A DNA stretch of 62,008 nucleotides from Candidatus Bacteroides merdavium (GTDB lineage Bacteria; Bacteroidota; Bacteroidia; Bacteroidales; Bacteroidaceae), in NCBI GenBank assembly GCA_019116805.1, contig DXAV01000074.1, forward strand, positions 1 to 62,008, in the 5' to 3' direction. This document shows positions 43,685-54,726 of this stretch, piece by piece. Position numbers and translations under genes: made by a program. Position 1 is the stretch's first letter; every line of letters begins with the position of its first letter. The notes beneath the pieces were generated by a model. The model was not told the DNA's origin, ran no database searches, and saw only the letters and a list, made by a program, of their open reading frames with translations.

Positions 43685-43734
43685 CATTTAATGTTTTTTT
43701 ATTCACGAACGTAGGATTTCTCAAGGAAGAGAAC

Positions 43735-43742
43735 TACCTTTG
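43735..43742 (+). promoter_or_regulatory. -7 box for the MarR gene
   Basis: TACCTTTG matches TAnnTTTG, 23 bases before the start codon at 43766. No good -33 box is seen, which may suit a regulated promoter. Confidence 0.5.
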
Positions 43743-43765
43743 CAAAGTTGTTTAAACAATGATTT

Positions 43766-44212
43766 ATGATAGAACAGTTCAACTTTGATATGAGACTGAT
43801 TTTCGCCATTCTAAACGGAAAAGTTTCGGCTGCCATCAACCGTAAACTTTCACGCAACTTCCGGCAAAATGGTATGGAAATCACGCCCGAACAATGGACC
43901 GTACTTATTTTCTTGTGGGAAAAAGACGGAGTGACGCAACAGGAACTATGTAACGCCACTTTCAAGGACAAGCCCAGCATGACACGACTGATAGACAACA
44001 TGGAACGGCAACATCTGGTCGTACGTATTTCCGACAAGAAAGACCGTCGGACCAACCTGATCCATCTGACCAAAGACGGAAGGGAATTGGAAGAACGAGC
44101 ACGCCTCGTTGCCAATCAGACTTTGAAAGAAGCCCTAAAAGGAGTAAAACTAGAAGAACTGAATGTGGGACAGGAGTTACTGAAAAAAATATTCTTCAAT
44201 ACTAAAGACTGA
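43766..44212 (+). CDS. MarR family transcriptional regulator
   Basis: The 148-residue protein has the winged-helix MarR layout: an N-terminal dimer helix (residues 1-35), the helix-turn-helix (ITPEQWTVLIFLWEKDGVTQQELCNATFKDKPSMTRLIDNMERQHLV, about 37-83) and the wing with the conserved DKKDRRTNLIHLTKDGRE (about 89-106). Such proteins are dimeric repressors or activators, often responding to small molecules. The signal is unknown. It is divergent from the ribosomal operon, and a gene for a 58-residue lipoprotein-like protein lies 168 bases downstream on the same strand. Confidence 0.92.
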   Translation: MIEQFNFDMRLIFAILNGKVSAAINRKLSRNFRQNGMEITPEQWTVLIFLWEKDGVTQQELCNATFKDKPSMTRLIDNMERQHLVVRISDKKDRRTNLIHLTKDGRELEERARLVANQTLKEALKGVKLEELNVGQELLKKIFFNTKD

Positions 44213-44379
44213 AAGAAAACCTCGGGATGCCCCCACAAACGTCACAGAAAAAAGGAAAAAACAAATGAAATTGGGCGATTAACAGTTTTTTTGCACAAAT
44301 AATTTCGCTTGTTAAAGAATTATGCTTTTCTTTGTGACTGAATTGGATGAATATAATAATCTATTAAAAATACACACAA

Positions 44380-44556
44380 ATGAAAGGCTTATTGAAAAAC
44401 TTGGGATTGATATTAATCCTGGTGGGAGCAGTCATCTTGGTAGCATGCTCCTTCACTGGCAATGTTAACAACAATTCTATTTTAGGTGGTGCAGCGGCCA
44501 TTATCGTTGTTGGTCTGATTACCTACATCGCCATTAACAAGAGAATTGCCGATTAA
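44380..44556 (+). CDS. 58-residue small lipoprotein-like membrane protein
   Basis: An ATG at 44380 opens 58 codons ending with TAA at 44554-44556. The product has a basic start (MKGLLKNLG), a hydrophobic stretch with a lipobox-like VILVAC (Cys23), a polar middle (SFTGNVNNNS) and a second hydrophobic stretch (LGGAAAIIVVGLITYIAI) with a basic tail. It is either a lipoprotein with one helix or a two-helix membrane protein. A perfect 41-bp terminator follows 16 bases after the stop, which supports a real, separate gene. Its function is unknown. Confidence 0.75.
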   Translation: MKGLLKNLGLILILVGAVILVACSFTGNVNNNSILGGAAAIIVVGLITYIAINKRIAD

Positions 44557-44572
44557 TTCAAACCAGAAAGGA

Positions 44573-44613
44573 AAAATAAAAGGGCGGTTGCTGAGCAACC
44601 GCCCTTTTATTTT
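44573..44613. terminator. bidirectional terminator after the small membrane protein gene
   Basis: Two perfect 20-bp arms with core AGGGCGGTTGCT / AGCAACCGCCCT surround one unpaired base and are flanked by A-runs and T-runs. It lies between convergent genes. Confidence 0.9.
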
Positions 44614-44627
44614 TATACATTAGTGAA

Positions 44628-44649
44628 CCGTCTGTCATAAGACAGACGG
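44628..44649. terminator. second hairpin, rprY side
   Basis: CCGTCTGTC (44628-44636) and GACAGACGG (44641-44649) pair around ATAA, 24 bases after the rprY stop. The T-run on the minus strand is weak, so it may assist the neighbouring terminator. Confidence 0.55.
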
Positions 44650-44672
44650 CCGATTGTCCTACTATACAGCAA

Positions 44673-45374
44673 TCAATTCTCAGGCTCAGGAGTAATCAAC
44701 TTATATCCCTTCCCATGAATATTGATAATCTCGATTGAGTCATCCTCCTTCAAATGCTTACGCAGTTTCGTGATATACACATCCATACTGCGGGCATTAA
44801 AATAGTTGTCATCAATCCATATAGTCTTCAAAGCAAAATCACGCTGAAGGATTTCATTGGCATGTGCACAAAGCAGTCCCAACAATTCCGATTCTTTAGT
44901 TGTAAGTTTCGTCTGCTTCTCAGCTGTAGATAATATCTGCTTCTGAGTATCGAAAGTAAACTTACCGATTTTATAGATGTTGCTCTCCTTATTCTTTTTA
45001 CCACGTACACGACGCAGAATGGCCTCGATTCTAAAGGTCAGCTCTTCCATACTGAAAGGCTTGGTAATATAGTCGTCGGCACCAATCTTGAAACCTTCCA
45101 GAATATCATCTTTCAACGTTTTTGCTGTCAGAAAAATGATAGGTATTTCAGCATTGGCCGCACGCACTTCCTGTGCCAATGTAAAACCATCCTTCTTCGG
45201 CATCATAACGTCAAATACACACAAATCATATTTATTCTTCAAAAAGGCCTTATATCCAGCTTCTCCATCAGGAAACAAATCAGCAGCATAGCCTTTAGCT
45301 TGCAAGTATTCTCTAAGCAACATGCCCAGATTTTCATCATCCTCGCACAATAAAATTCGTAATTTTTCGTCCAT
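44673..45374 (-). CDS. rprY: OmpR-family response regulator, RprY-like
   Basis: The 233-residue protein has a receiver domain (residues 1-120; Asp55 in VFDVMMP is the phosphoacceptor, Glu11-Asp12-Asp13 the acidic pocket, Lys in ITKPFSMEEL conserved) and an OmpR/PhoB winged-helix domain (about 135-230). It closely follows the RprY protein of Bacteroides fragilis, first found through effects on tetracycline resistance and later linked to metabolic and stress control. It starts 1 base after rprX ends, so the two are cotranscribed. Confidence 0.92.
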   Translation of the reverse strand: MDEKLRILLCEDDENLGMLLREYLQAKGYAADLFPDGEAGYKAFLKNKYDLCVFDVMMPKKDGFTLAQEVRAANAEIPIIFLTAKTLKDDILEGFKIGADDYITKPFSMEELTFRIEAILRRVRGKKNKESNIYKIGKFTFDTQKQILSTAEKQTKLTTKESELLGLLCAHANEILQRDFALKTIWIDDNYFNARSMDVYITKLRKHLKEDDSIEIINIHGKGYKLITPEPEN

Positions 45375-45375
45375 A

Positions 45376-46935
45376 TCAATCAGTTTTTAATAAAGGTAAT
45401 GCAATAATAAATTTAGTTCCAACATTCAGTTCACTTTCGGCACGAATGGTACCTTTGTGGTCTGTGATAATCTTTTTCACATACGCCAGTCCCAATCCAA
45501 AGCCCTTTACATCGTGCAGATTACCCGTATGCACGCGATAGAACTTTTCAAATATCTTTTTCAAATTCTCTTTCTTGATACCGATGCCATTATCCTGCAC
45601 CGAGATCATCAATTTTCCAGACTCATTCCACGTCCTTACCACCAAGTGCAGATCCACATCGGGCCGTTTGTACTTCACGGCATTATCCATCAGATTGAAT
45701 ATCACATTGGTAACATGCATCTCGTCCACAAATATATGTGACTCAGTAGCCTCTAGTTCCGTATCAATCGTCCCATTGTAACGTTCCACCTTCAAAGCAA
45801 AAGTATGAACAACTCCCTTTATCAGTTCGTTAGCATCCACATCCTTAGGTTTCAGAGTTGCTTTCTGCCTGTCAAACATAGACATCTGCAACACCTTCTC
45901 TACCTGGAACCTCAAACGTTTCGTCTCATCGTTAATCACGCCCGATATATGCTGGAACATAGCCGGAGATTTACCCACTGCAGGATCGTTCAGCATTTGG
46001 GCTGCCAACGAAATAGTCGAAATCGGTGTCTTGAACTCATGCGTCATATTATTGATGAAGTCATTCTTCATCTCTGTCAGTTTCTTCTGCCGGAAGACGA
46101 TATAAATCGTGAATATAAACGTGATGAGCAATACAAAGGTAAATATCATCGAAGGTATCATAAAACTGACCGAATCAAAGATATAATCCTTTTTTCCCGG
46201 GAAATGTACCTTTACAATACTCATCCGCGCCGGTGGATCATTCAAAAACAAGGGTTGTGCATACGAACTTTCACTCCCTTCATCGCTATAGTCCGAACAA
46301 CGATAGACTTCCCGCCCATCACGATCTATCACCTTGAAATGATAGTCAAAATCTCCTATTCCGTTATCAATTAAGCCAGACTTGATATATTGATCCAAAT
46401 TTTTAAAATTAACTCTTTCCTCAATAGGCTTATCACTGGCATGATAGAGCATGTTAAACACGACATCATCCACCAATGCCCGCTGATACAAATAACGGTT
46501 CTTAATCATATCGGCCAGCGAGCGAGATGTTTGAGGAATGGTTTTCGCACCATGTTTACGCGAAATCATAGCCCTAGGCAACTCGGATGGCTTGTTAGAG
46601 AATGTCTTCAGTTCTACCGAAGAACGGATTGTCCCATCGGGAGAAGTCATCATAAAACGGCGAGTTTGCACGACTCCATTCCCGTTTGTTCCCTGTGCCT
46701 GTTCCCATGCTTTTTTTTCTGCCTCCGAAATGTCTTCCCGCAACCAGCGAGCCACTTCGGCCGACTCTACATCCTTAGACGCAGCCATTAAGGCACGTTT
46801 CACAGACTCGTCAAACTGCTCATTGCGCATCCTTACCATTTCCTCTATGTAACTAATCTGCAGATACAACAAACTGAGGAACGAAAGACCCATAACAGAA
46901 CCTAATATCCAAATTGTAGACTTTTTCATAGCCAC
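45376..46935 (-). CDS. rprX: sensor histidine kinase, RprX-like
   Basis: The 519-residue protein has a first membrane helix (about residues 7-27), a periplasmic sensing region (about 28-260), a second helix (about 262-287), then a HisKA domain with His299 in NNMTHEFKTPISTISLAA and an ATPase domain with N (NVIFNLMDNAVKY), G1 (VQDNGIGIKKE), F and G2 (GFGLGLAYVKKI) boxes. Length and partner match RprX of Bacteroides. The ligand is not known. The upstream leader of about 130 bases contains three TTAACC words that could be an RprY site. Confidence 0.92.
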   Translation of the reverse strand: MAMKKSTIWILGSVMGLSFLSLLYLQISYIEEMVRMRNEQFDESVKRALMAASKDVESAEVARWLREDISEAEKKAWEQAQGTNGNGVVQTRRFMMTSPDGTIRSSVELKTFSNKPSELPRAMISRKHGAKTIPQTSRSLADMIKNRYLYQRALVDDVVFNMLYHASDKPIEERVNFKNLDQYIKSGLIDNGIGDFDYHFKVIDRDGREVYRCSDYSDEGSESSYAQPLFLNDPPARMSIVKVHFPGKKDYIFDSVSFMIPSMIFTFVLLITFIFTIYIVFRQKKLTEMKNDFINNMTHEFKTPISTISLAAQMLNDPAVGKSPAMFQHISGVINDETKRLRFQVEKVLQMSMFDRQKATLKPKDVDANELIKGVVHTFALKVERYNGTIDTELEATESHIFVDEMHVTNVIFNLMDNAVKYKRPDVDLHLVVRTWNESGKLMISVQDNGIGIKKENLKKIFEKFYRVHTGNLHDVKGFGLGLAYVKKIITDHKGTIRAESELNVGTKFIIALPLLKTD

Positions 46936-46970
46936 AAAATTAACAGTCCCTAATTAACACTCCTAATCTG

Positions 46971-47008
46971 TTAACCTGTTTTAACCTGTACATGACGATA
47001 TATTAACC
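46971..47008 (-). promoter_or_regulatory. TTAACC repeats in the rprX leader
   Basis: TTAACC occurs at 46971, 46981 and 47003, that is 10 and 22 bases apart, close to one and two helical turns. OmpR-family regulators often bind such direct repeats, so autoregulation by RprY is possible. The likely -7 box (TAATTTTG on the minus strand) is farther upstream at 47070-47077. Confidence 0.35.
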
Positions 47009-47069
47009 GATTGAAGTTTTTTATGTTCCATTATCGCCATTATAACAAGATAAAGCTTCTCCTTGTTTG

Positions 47070-47077
47070 CAAAATTA
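47070..47077 (-). promoter_or_regulatory. -7 box for rprXY
   Basis: The minus strand reads TAATTTTG, matching TAnnTTTG, about 135 bases upstream of rprX. No clear -33 box is present. Confidence 0.4.
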
Positions 47078-47134
47078 ATAAAAAATTAATAGCAACATCC
47101 ATTTCTATCCAACTTCTTACTGGGAAATCACAAA

Positions 47135-47173
47135 AAAACCGCCATTCTTTAGTTAAATAAGAACGGCGGTTTT
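47135..47173 (-). terminator. terminator after the EF-G paralogue gene
   Basis: AAAACCGCC (47135-47143) and GGCGGTTTT (47165-47173) pair; inner TTCTT/AAGAA lengthens the stem. The minus strand continues with T. It separates this gene from rprX downstream. Confidence 0.8.
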
Positions 47174-47207
47174 AACAATTACAGAAACCGATGGGATGAA
47201 ACTGTAC

Positions 47208-49364
47208 TTATTCCTCGGCCTGTTTGGATTCAAATTCCTTAATCAACTTGTCCTGAACATCACCCGGAACAAGCTCATAACTTGCAAACTTCATAATGAA
47301 CGAGGCACGACCTCCTGTTAACGAACTCAATGCCGTAGAATAAGAGGACATTTCTTTCAAAGGCACTTTTGCTATCAGTTTCTCATAACCAGCTTCGCTA
47401 CTCATACCCATAATCATGGCACGACGTCCCTGCAAATCGCTCATCACGTCGCCCATCTTGTCGGATGGAACAAATACCTCTACATCATAAATAGGTTCCA
47501 AAATCTTCGGACCAGCATTCTTGAAGGCTTCACTAAATGCATTACGTCCAGCCAGCATGAAGGAAATTTCATTAGAATCTACCGGATGCATCTTACCATC
47601 GTAAACGATGACACGTACATCACGAGCATACGAACCAGTGAGCGGTCCTTGCTCCATGCGAGACATGACTCCCTTCAGGATAGCCGGCATAAAACGAGCA
47701 TCAATGGCTCCACCAACTACACAGTTGACAAATACCAGCTTGCCACCCCATTCCAGAGGAATTTCTTCCGTACCCTTAACGTTCATCTTGAACTCCTGGC
47801 CATTGAACTTATAGGTATCGGGAGCAGGCATGCCTTCATAATAAGGTTCTACAATCAGGTGAACTTCACCAAACTGCCCGGCACCACCCGACTGTTTCTT
47901 ATGACGATAGTCCGCACGCGCAGCTTTTGTAATGGTTTCGCGATAAGGAATACGCGGTTCTTCAAATTTAATCTGAAGCTTTTCATTGTTTTCCAAACGC
48001 CACTTCAACGTACGCAGATGAAACTCTCCCTGTCCATGTACAATAGTCTGACGTAACTCCTTAGACTGATCAATGATCCATGTAGGATCTTCCTCGTGCA
48101 TACGGTTCAGAATGGCCATCATCTTTTCAGTATCAGCTTCGTTCACCGGCTTGATGGCACGCGAATACTTAGAATTAGGATATTTAATGAAATTGAAACG
48201 ATTCTCAGCACCCTTGCCATTCAACGTATTACCCGTATGAACATCCTTCAATTTCACTGTACAACCGATATCACCGGCCACCATTTCTTCCACTTTGATG
48301 CGATTGGCACCTGCACAAGCATAGATCTGAGCAATACGTTCCTTGGAACCACGGTCGGCATTAGAGAAATCGTCACCCTCGTGTACCTTACCGCTCATTA
48401 CCTTAAAATACTGCACATCACCGATATGCGGCTCAACAGCGGTCTTGAAGAAATAGAGGGAAGCCGGTCCATTAGCATCAGGCTTCACCACTTCACCACG
48501 CGTATTGTGTACAGGAGGCATCTCGTCCACAAAAGGTACCACGTTACCTAAAAATTCCATCAAACGACGAACACCCATATCCTTGCCCGCACAAACACAG
48601 AACACCGGGAACATGCCACGAGAGGCCAGTCCCTTACGGATACCTTCACGCATTTCATCTTCTGTCAATGATTCCATTTCAAAGAACTTCTCCATCAGCC
48701 CTTCGTCATGTTCAGCAGCTGCTTCCACTAATACTTTGTGCCATTCAGTAGCCTTCTCCATCTCTTCTGCAGGAATATCCTCAATTGTAGGAGCACCACC
48801 TTCAGGCCCCCATGAATATTTCTTCATCAGAAGTACGTCAATCAAAGAATTAAAATTCGGCCCTGTAGCCAAAGGATACTGTACTGGTACAACCTTCGAA
48901 CCATAAATGGACTTCAGCTGATCGAGTATCATGTCATAATCACATTTTTCATTATCAAGCTGATTCACCAGAAATATGACGGGTTTACCTAACTTCTCTG
49001 TGTAACGAAAATGGTTCTGTGTACCAACTTCAGGACCATACTGTCCGTTTAACAGCAAAATGGCTGTATCAGTCACATTTAGCGCAGTCATGGCTGCTCC
49101 CACGAAGTCATCACTCCCAGGGCAGTCGATGATATTCAGTTTCTTGCCATTCCACTCCACATGGAAAACGGTGGAAAACACAGAATAACCATATTCCTGT
49201 TCCACCGGAAAGTAATCGCTGACTGTATTCTTGGCGGTAATTCTTCCGCGACGTTTTATAATACCACTCTCATAGAGCAGCGCTTCTGTGAGAGTGGTTT
49301 TACCCGAGCCGTCATTGCCAAGAAGAGCAATGTTTTTGATTTCATTCGTCTGATATACTTTCAT
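47208..49364 (-). CDS. fusA2: elongation factor G paralogue (EF-G2 type)
   Basis: The 718-residue protein has all five EF-G domains, but the GTPase motifs are altered. The P-loop reads GNDGSGKT (residues 16-23), switch I reads YGYSV where canonical EF-G has RGITI (Ser61 for Thr), and switch II reads DCPGSDDF, with Ser84 replacing the catalytic His of DTPGHVDF. The base-specificity motif is NQLD rather than NKMD. Bacteroides is known to carry an EF-G2 that moves ribosomes without GTP hydrolysis and is needed in carbon starvation and gut colonisation; this is very probably its orthologue. It has its own terminator. Confidence 0.9.
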   Translation of the reverse strand: MKVYQTNEIKNIALLGNDGSGKTTLTEALLYESGIIKRRGRITAKNTVSDYFPVEQEYGYSVFSTVFHVEWNGKKLNIIDCPGSDDFVGAAMTALNVTDTAILLLNGQYGPEVGTQNHFRYTEKLGKPVIFLVNQLDNEKCDYDMILDQLKSIYGSKVVPVQYPLATGPNFNSLIDVLLMKKYSWGPEGGAPTIEDIPAEEMEKATEWHKVLVEAAAEHDEGLMEKFFEMESLTEDEMREGIRKGLASRGMFPVFCVCAGKDMGVRRLMEFLGNVVPFVDEMPPVHNTRGEVVKPDANGPASLYFFKTAVEPHIGDVQYFKVMSGKVHEGDDFSNADRGSKERIAQIYACAGANRIKVEEMVAGDIGCTVKLKDVHTGNTLNGKGAENRFNFIKYPNSKYSRAIKPVNEADTEKMMAILNRMHEEDPTWIIDQSKELRQTIVHGQGEFHLRTLKWRLENNEKLQIKFEEPRIPYRETITKAARADYRHKKQSGGAGQFGEVHLIVEPYYEGMPAPDTYKFNGQEFKMNVKGTEEIPLEWGGKLVFVNCVVGGAIDARFMPAILKGVMSRMEQGPLTGSYARDVRVIVYDGKMHPVDSNEISFMLAGRNAFSEAFKNAGPKILEPIYDVEVFVPSDKMGDVMSDLQGRRAMIMGMSSEAGYEKLIAKVPLKEMSSYSTALSSLTGGRASFIMKFASYELVPGDVQDKLIKEFESKQAEE

Positions 49365-49502
49365 GATATATAAGATTTAATGTGAATACTCAGCATGCTT
49401 TCGCATACCCTTAATTTTTGTGAGGCGCAAATTAGAAATTAATTACAGAAAAAACAACGAACCCTAGAATGTTACTAAACTATGTTATGCAGCATATAAA
49501 CA

Positions 49503-49541
49503 AAAAAAGCCGGATATTATGCATAAATATCCGGCTTTTCC
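49503..49541 (-). terminator. terminator of the GH97-GH51-GH127-GH51-GH2 operon
   Basis: AAAAGCCGGATAT and ATATCCGGCTTTT form a strong stem around TATGCATA, with A-runs and T-runs on either side. It lies 26 bases after the stop of the GH2 gene. Confidence 0.85.
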
Positions 49542-49566
49542 AATCAAATTACAAACTATAAGATTA

Positions 49567-52776
<3,210 letters not shown>

Positions 52777-54714
52777 TTAGTTCAATTGAAGGCGATAAAC
52801 TCCAAATGAACGGGCCGGGAGCTGTACCTCCAGTGATTGTCCCTTTACCTGAACCGGACGAACACGTGGAATCAATGTTTCATGTTCCAATGTATTGACC
52901 GCTTTCCAATCCTCATTTTGCAGATACGTGCAAATACCCGATACAAACTGGCGCTTCTTCAGCCCATTAAAATCCACCTTCACTTCAGCCGATTCAGAGC
53001 CTACATTCACCAACTTCAAGATAATTTCACCCGTAGGAGCATCGAGAGCCGCCGTCGCATAGAGACTGTCTTGTCCGGCAACGGGCTCACCGTTCATCTG
53101 CAAGCGCAGTACATCTGTACCCGCATTCATGCCATACATCTGCTGAACATAGTAATTCGGGGTACGCATCATACGCAAATTATCGAACCAAATCAAATCC
53201 GGATTCCACTGCCAAGCGTCCACATGGGCAAACAAAGGAGCATAAGTAGCCAAATGAACCACATCTGCATTACGCTCCAATCCTGTCATGAAAGCTGCTT
53301 CAGACAAAGCGGCATACAAATTATTGGCCTTTCCGGTCGGATGATCATGAGCTGCATATTCTCCAGCAAATACTTTCGGTCCCTTACGGTCGTAACCATC
53401 ATATCGTTTGGCATTTTCAAGAAACCATTTGGGCTCCATGTAATAATGCTCATCCACCAGATCCACTCCTACCCGTTTCATCTCGGGCCATAGATAATCA
53501 AATTTATCACCCGAAGCACTGGGGCCTGATGAACCGACGACCTTGATATCCGGATATTTTTCACGTATTGCTTTCGTAAAGACCTCCAAACGTTCCACAT
53601 ACACCTTGTCCCACTGTTCATTACCCACACCAATCATCTTGAGATTGAAAGGCTCGGGATGTCCCATTTCCGCACGAACCTTTCCCCAAGTTGTGTTAAC
53701 ATCGCCATTGGCAAATTCTATCAAGTCAAGGGCATCTTGCACGTAGGGATCAAGTTCATCCAAAGGAACGACTTCATTACTTTCGTATTGGCAGGAAAGG
53801 CCGCAACTAATAACCGGCAGAGGTTCGGCACCAATATCCTCACTCAGCAAGAAATACTCATAAAAGCCCAATCCTAAACTTTGGAAATAATCAGGAAATG
53901 CCTTATGTTTGAACGTATAATTCCAGCGATTCTCGTTCAACGGACGGTTTTCAACAGGTCCAACCGAGTTTTTCCACTGATAGCGCGTAGCCAAACTGTT
54001 TCCTTCAATGATACAGCCGCCAGGAAAACGGAACACACCTGGGTTCAAGTCATATAATGCCTGTGCCAAATCAGCACGCAATCCGTTTTCACGTCCCTTC
54101 CACGTCTTGACTGGGAATAAAGAAATATGGTCCATATCCACCGTACCCTTTGTTTTCAGTACAACGCGCAAACGTGCATGAGCATCAGTAAAAGGCGATT
54201 TCAGAATTATCGTCTGCTTCTGCCATTCGTTACCTTTCACCTCAATCTCCTTTTTCAATGGATTAGAACCGTCTGCACAGACCAGCTCTACAGAAAGTTT
54301 CATCGGAGTAGCATCCGGTGTACGAGCATATACGGAGAAACGATATTCCTCTCCCTGCTTCAATCCGATTCCGGTAAATCCTTCATTATCGAGACCTGCA
54401 CGAAGTAAACGTCCGTCATTCACCACTCGTACGTAATGCGGATTACGGTCAAAGCATGGTTTCTCATCCTGAATAGTCACATTACCAAAAGGTACCCATC
54501 CGACAAAAGGTTGGGGAAATTCAAAAGAACGGTTCTTTATCAATTCAGCATACAAACCTCCATCCGCCCCGAAGTTTATATCCTCAAAGAAAATGCCATA
54601 CATAGTAGGCTGTATCTTGGCTGTCGGTTTCGCCACATCGACAGTCATCACATGTTGCTGAGCCTGCATGCCCATTGCAAGGGATAAGGCCAAAATTGTC
54701 GTTATTTTCTTCAT
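52777..54714 (-). CDS. GH51 alpha-L-arabinofuranosidase
   Basis: The 645-residue protein has a signal peptide (ending MGMQAQQH), an N-terminal region beginning MYGIFFEDINFGADGGLYAEL, an inserted carbohydrate-binding-like beta domain (about residues 85-205), a TIM barrel and a C-terminal beta domain. The acid/base is Glu366 (GVGNEQWDK) and the nucleophile Glu422 (LVDEHYYM). It releases alpha-L-arabinofuranose from arabinan, arabinogalactan or arabinoxylan side chains; exact linkage cannot be read from sequence. It is fourth in the operon, 12 bases after the GH127 gene, implying coupled expression. Confidence 0.93.
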   Translation of the reverse strand: MKKITTILALSLAMGMQAQQHVMTVDVAKPTAKIQPTMYGIFFEDINFGADGGLYAELIKNRSFEFPQPFVGWVPFGNVTIQDEKPCFDRNPHYVRVVNDGRLLRAGLDNEGFTGIGLKQGEEYRFSVYARTPDATPMKLSVELVCADGSNPLKKEIEVKGNEWQKQTIILKSPFTDAHARLRVVLKTKGTVDMDHISLFPVKTWKGRENGLRADLAQALYDLNPGVFRFPGGCIIEGNSLATRYQWKNSVGPVENRPLNENRWNYTFKHKAFPDYFQSLGLGFYEYFLLSEDIGAEPLPVISCGLSCQYESNEVVPLDELDPYVQDALDLIEFANGDVNTTWGKVRAEMGHPEPFNLKMIGVGNEQWDKVYVERLEVFTKAIREKYPDIKVVGSSGPSASGDKFDYLWPEMKRVGVDLVDEHYYMEPKWFLENAKRYDGYDRKGPKVFAGEYAAHDHPTGKANNLYAALSEAAFMTGLERNADVVHLATYAPLFAHVDAWQWNPDLIWFDNLRMMRTPNYYVQQMYGMNAGTDVLRLQMNGEPVAGQDSLYATAALDAPTGEIILKLVNVGSESAEVKVDFNGLKKRQFVSGICTYLQNEDWKAVNTLEHETLIPRVRPVQVKGQSLEVQLPARSFGVYRLQLN

Positions 54715-54726
54715 ATATTCTATGTA

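Noticed and set aside
49365..49502. Clear promoter upstream of the EF-G paralogue
   Set aside because: A TAATTTG-like word is present on the minus strand but is one base short of the TAnnTTTG spacing; I could not support a promoter or a named regulator site.
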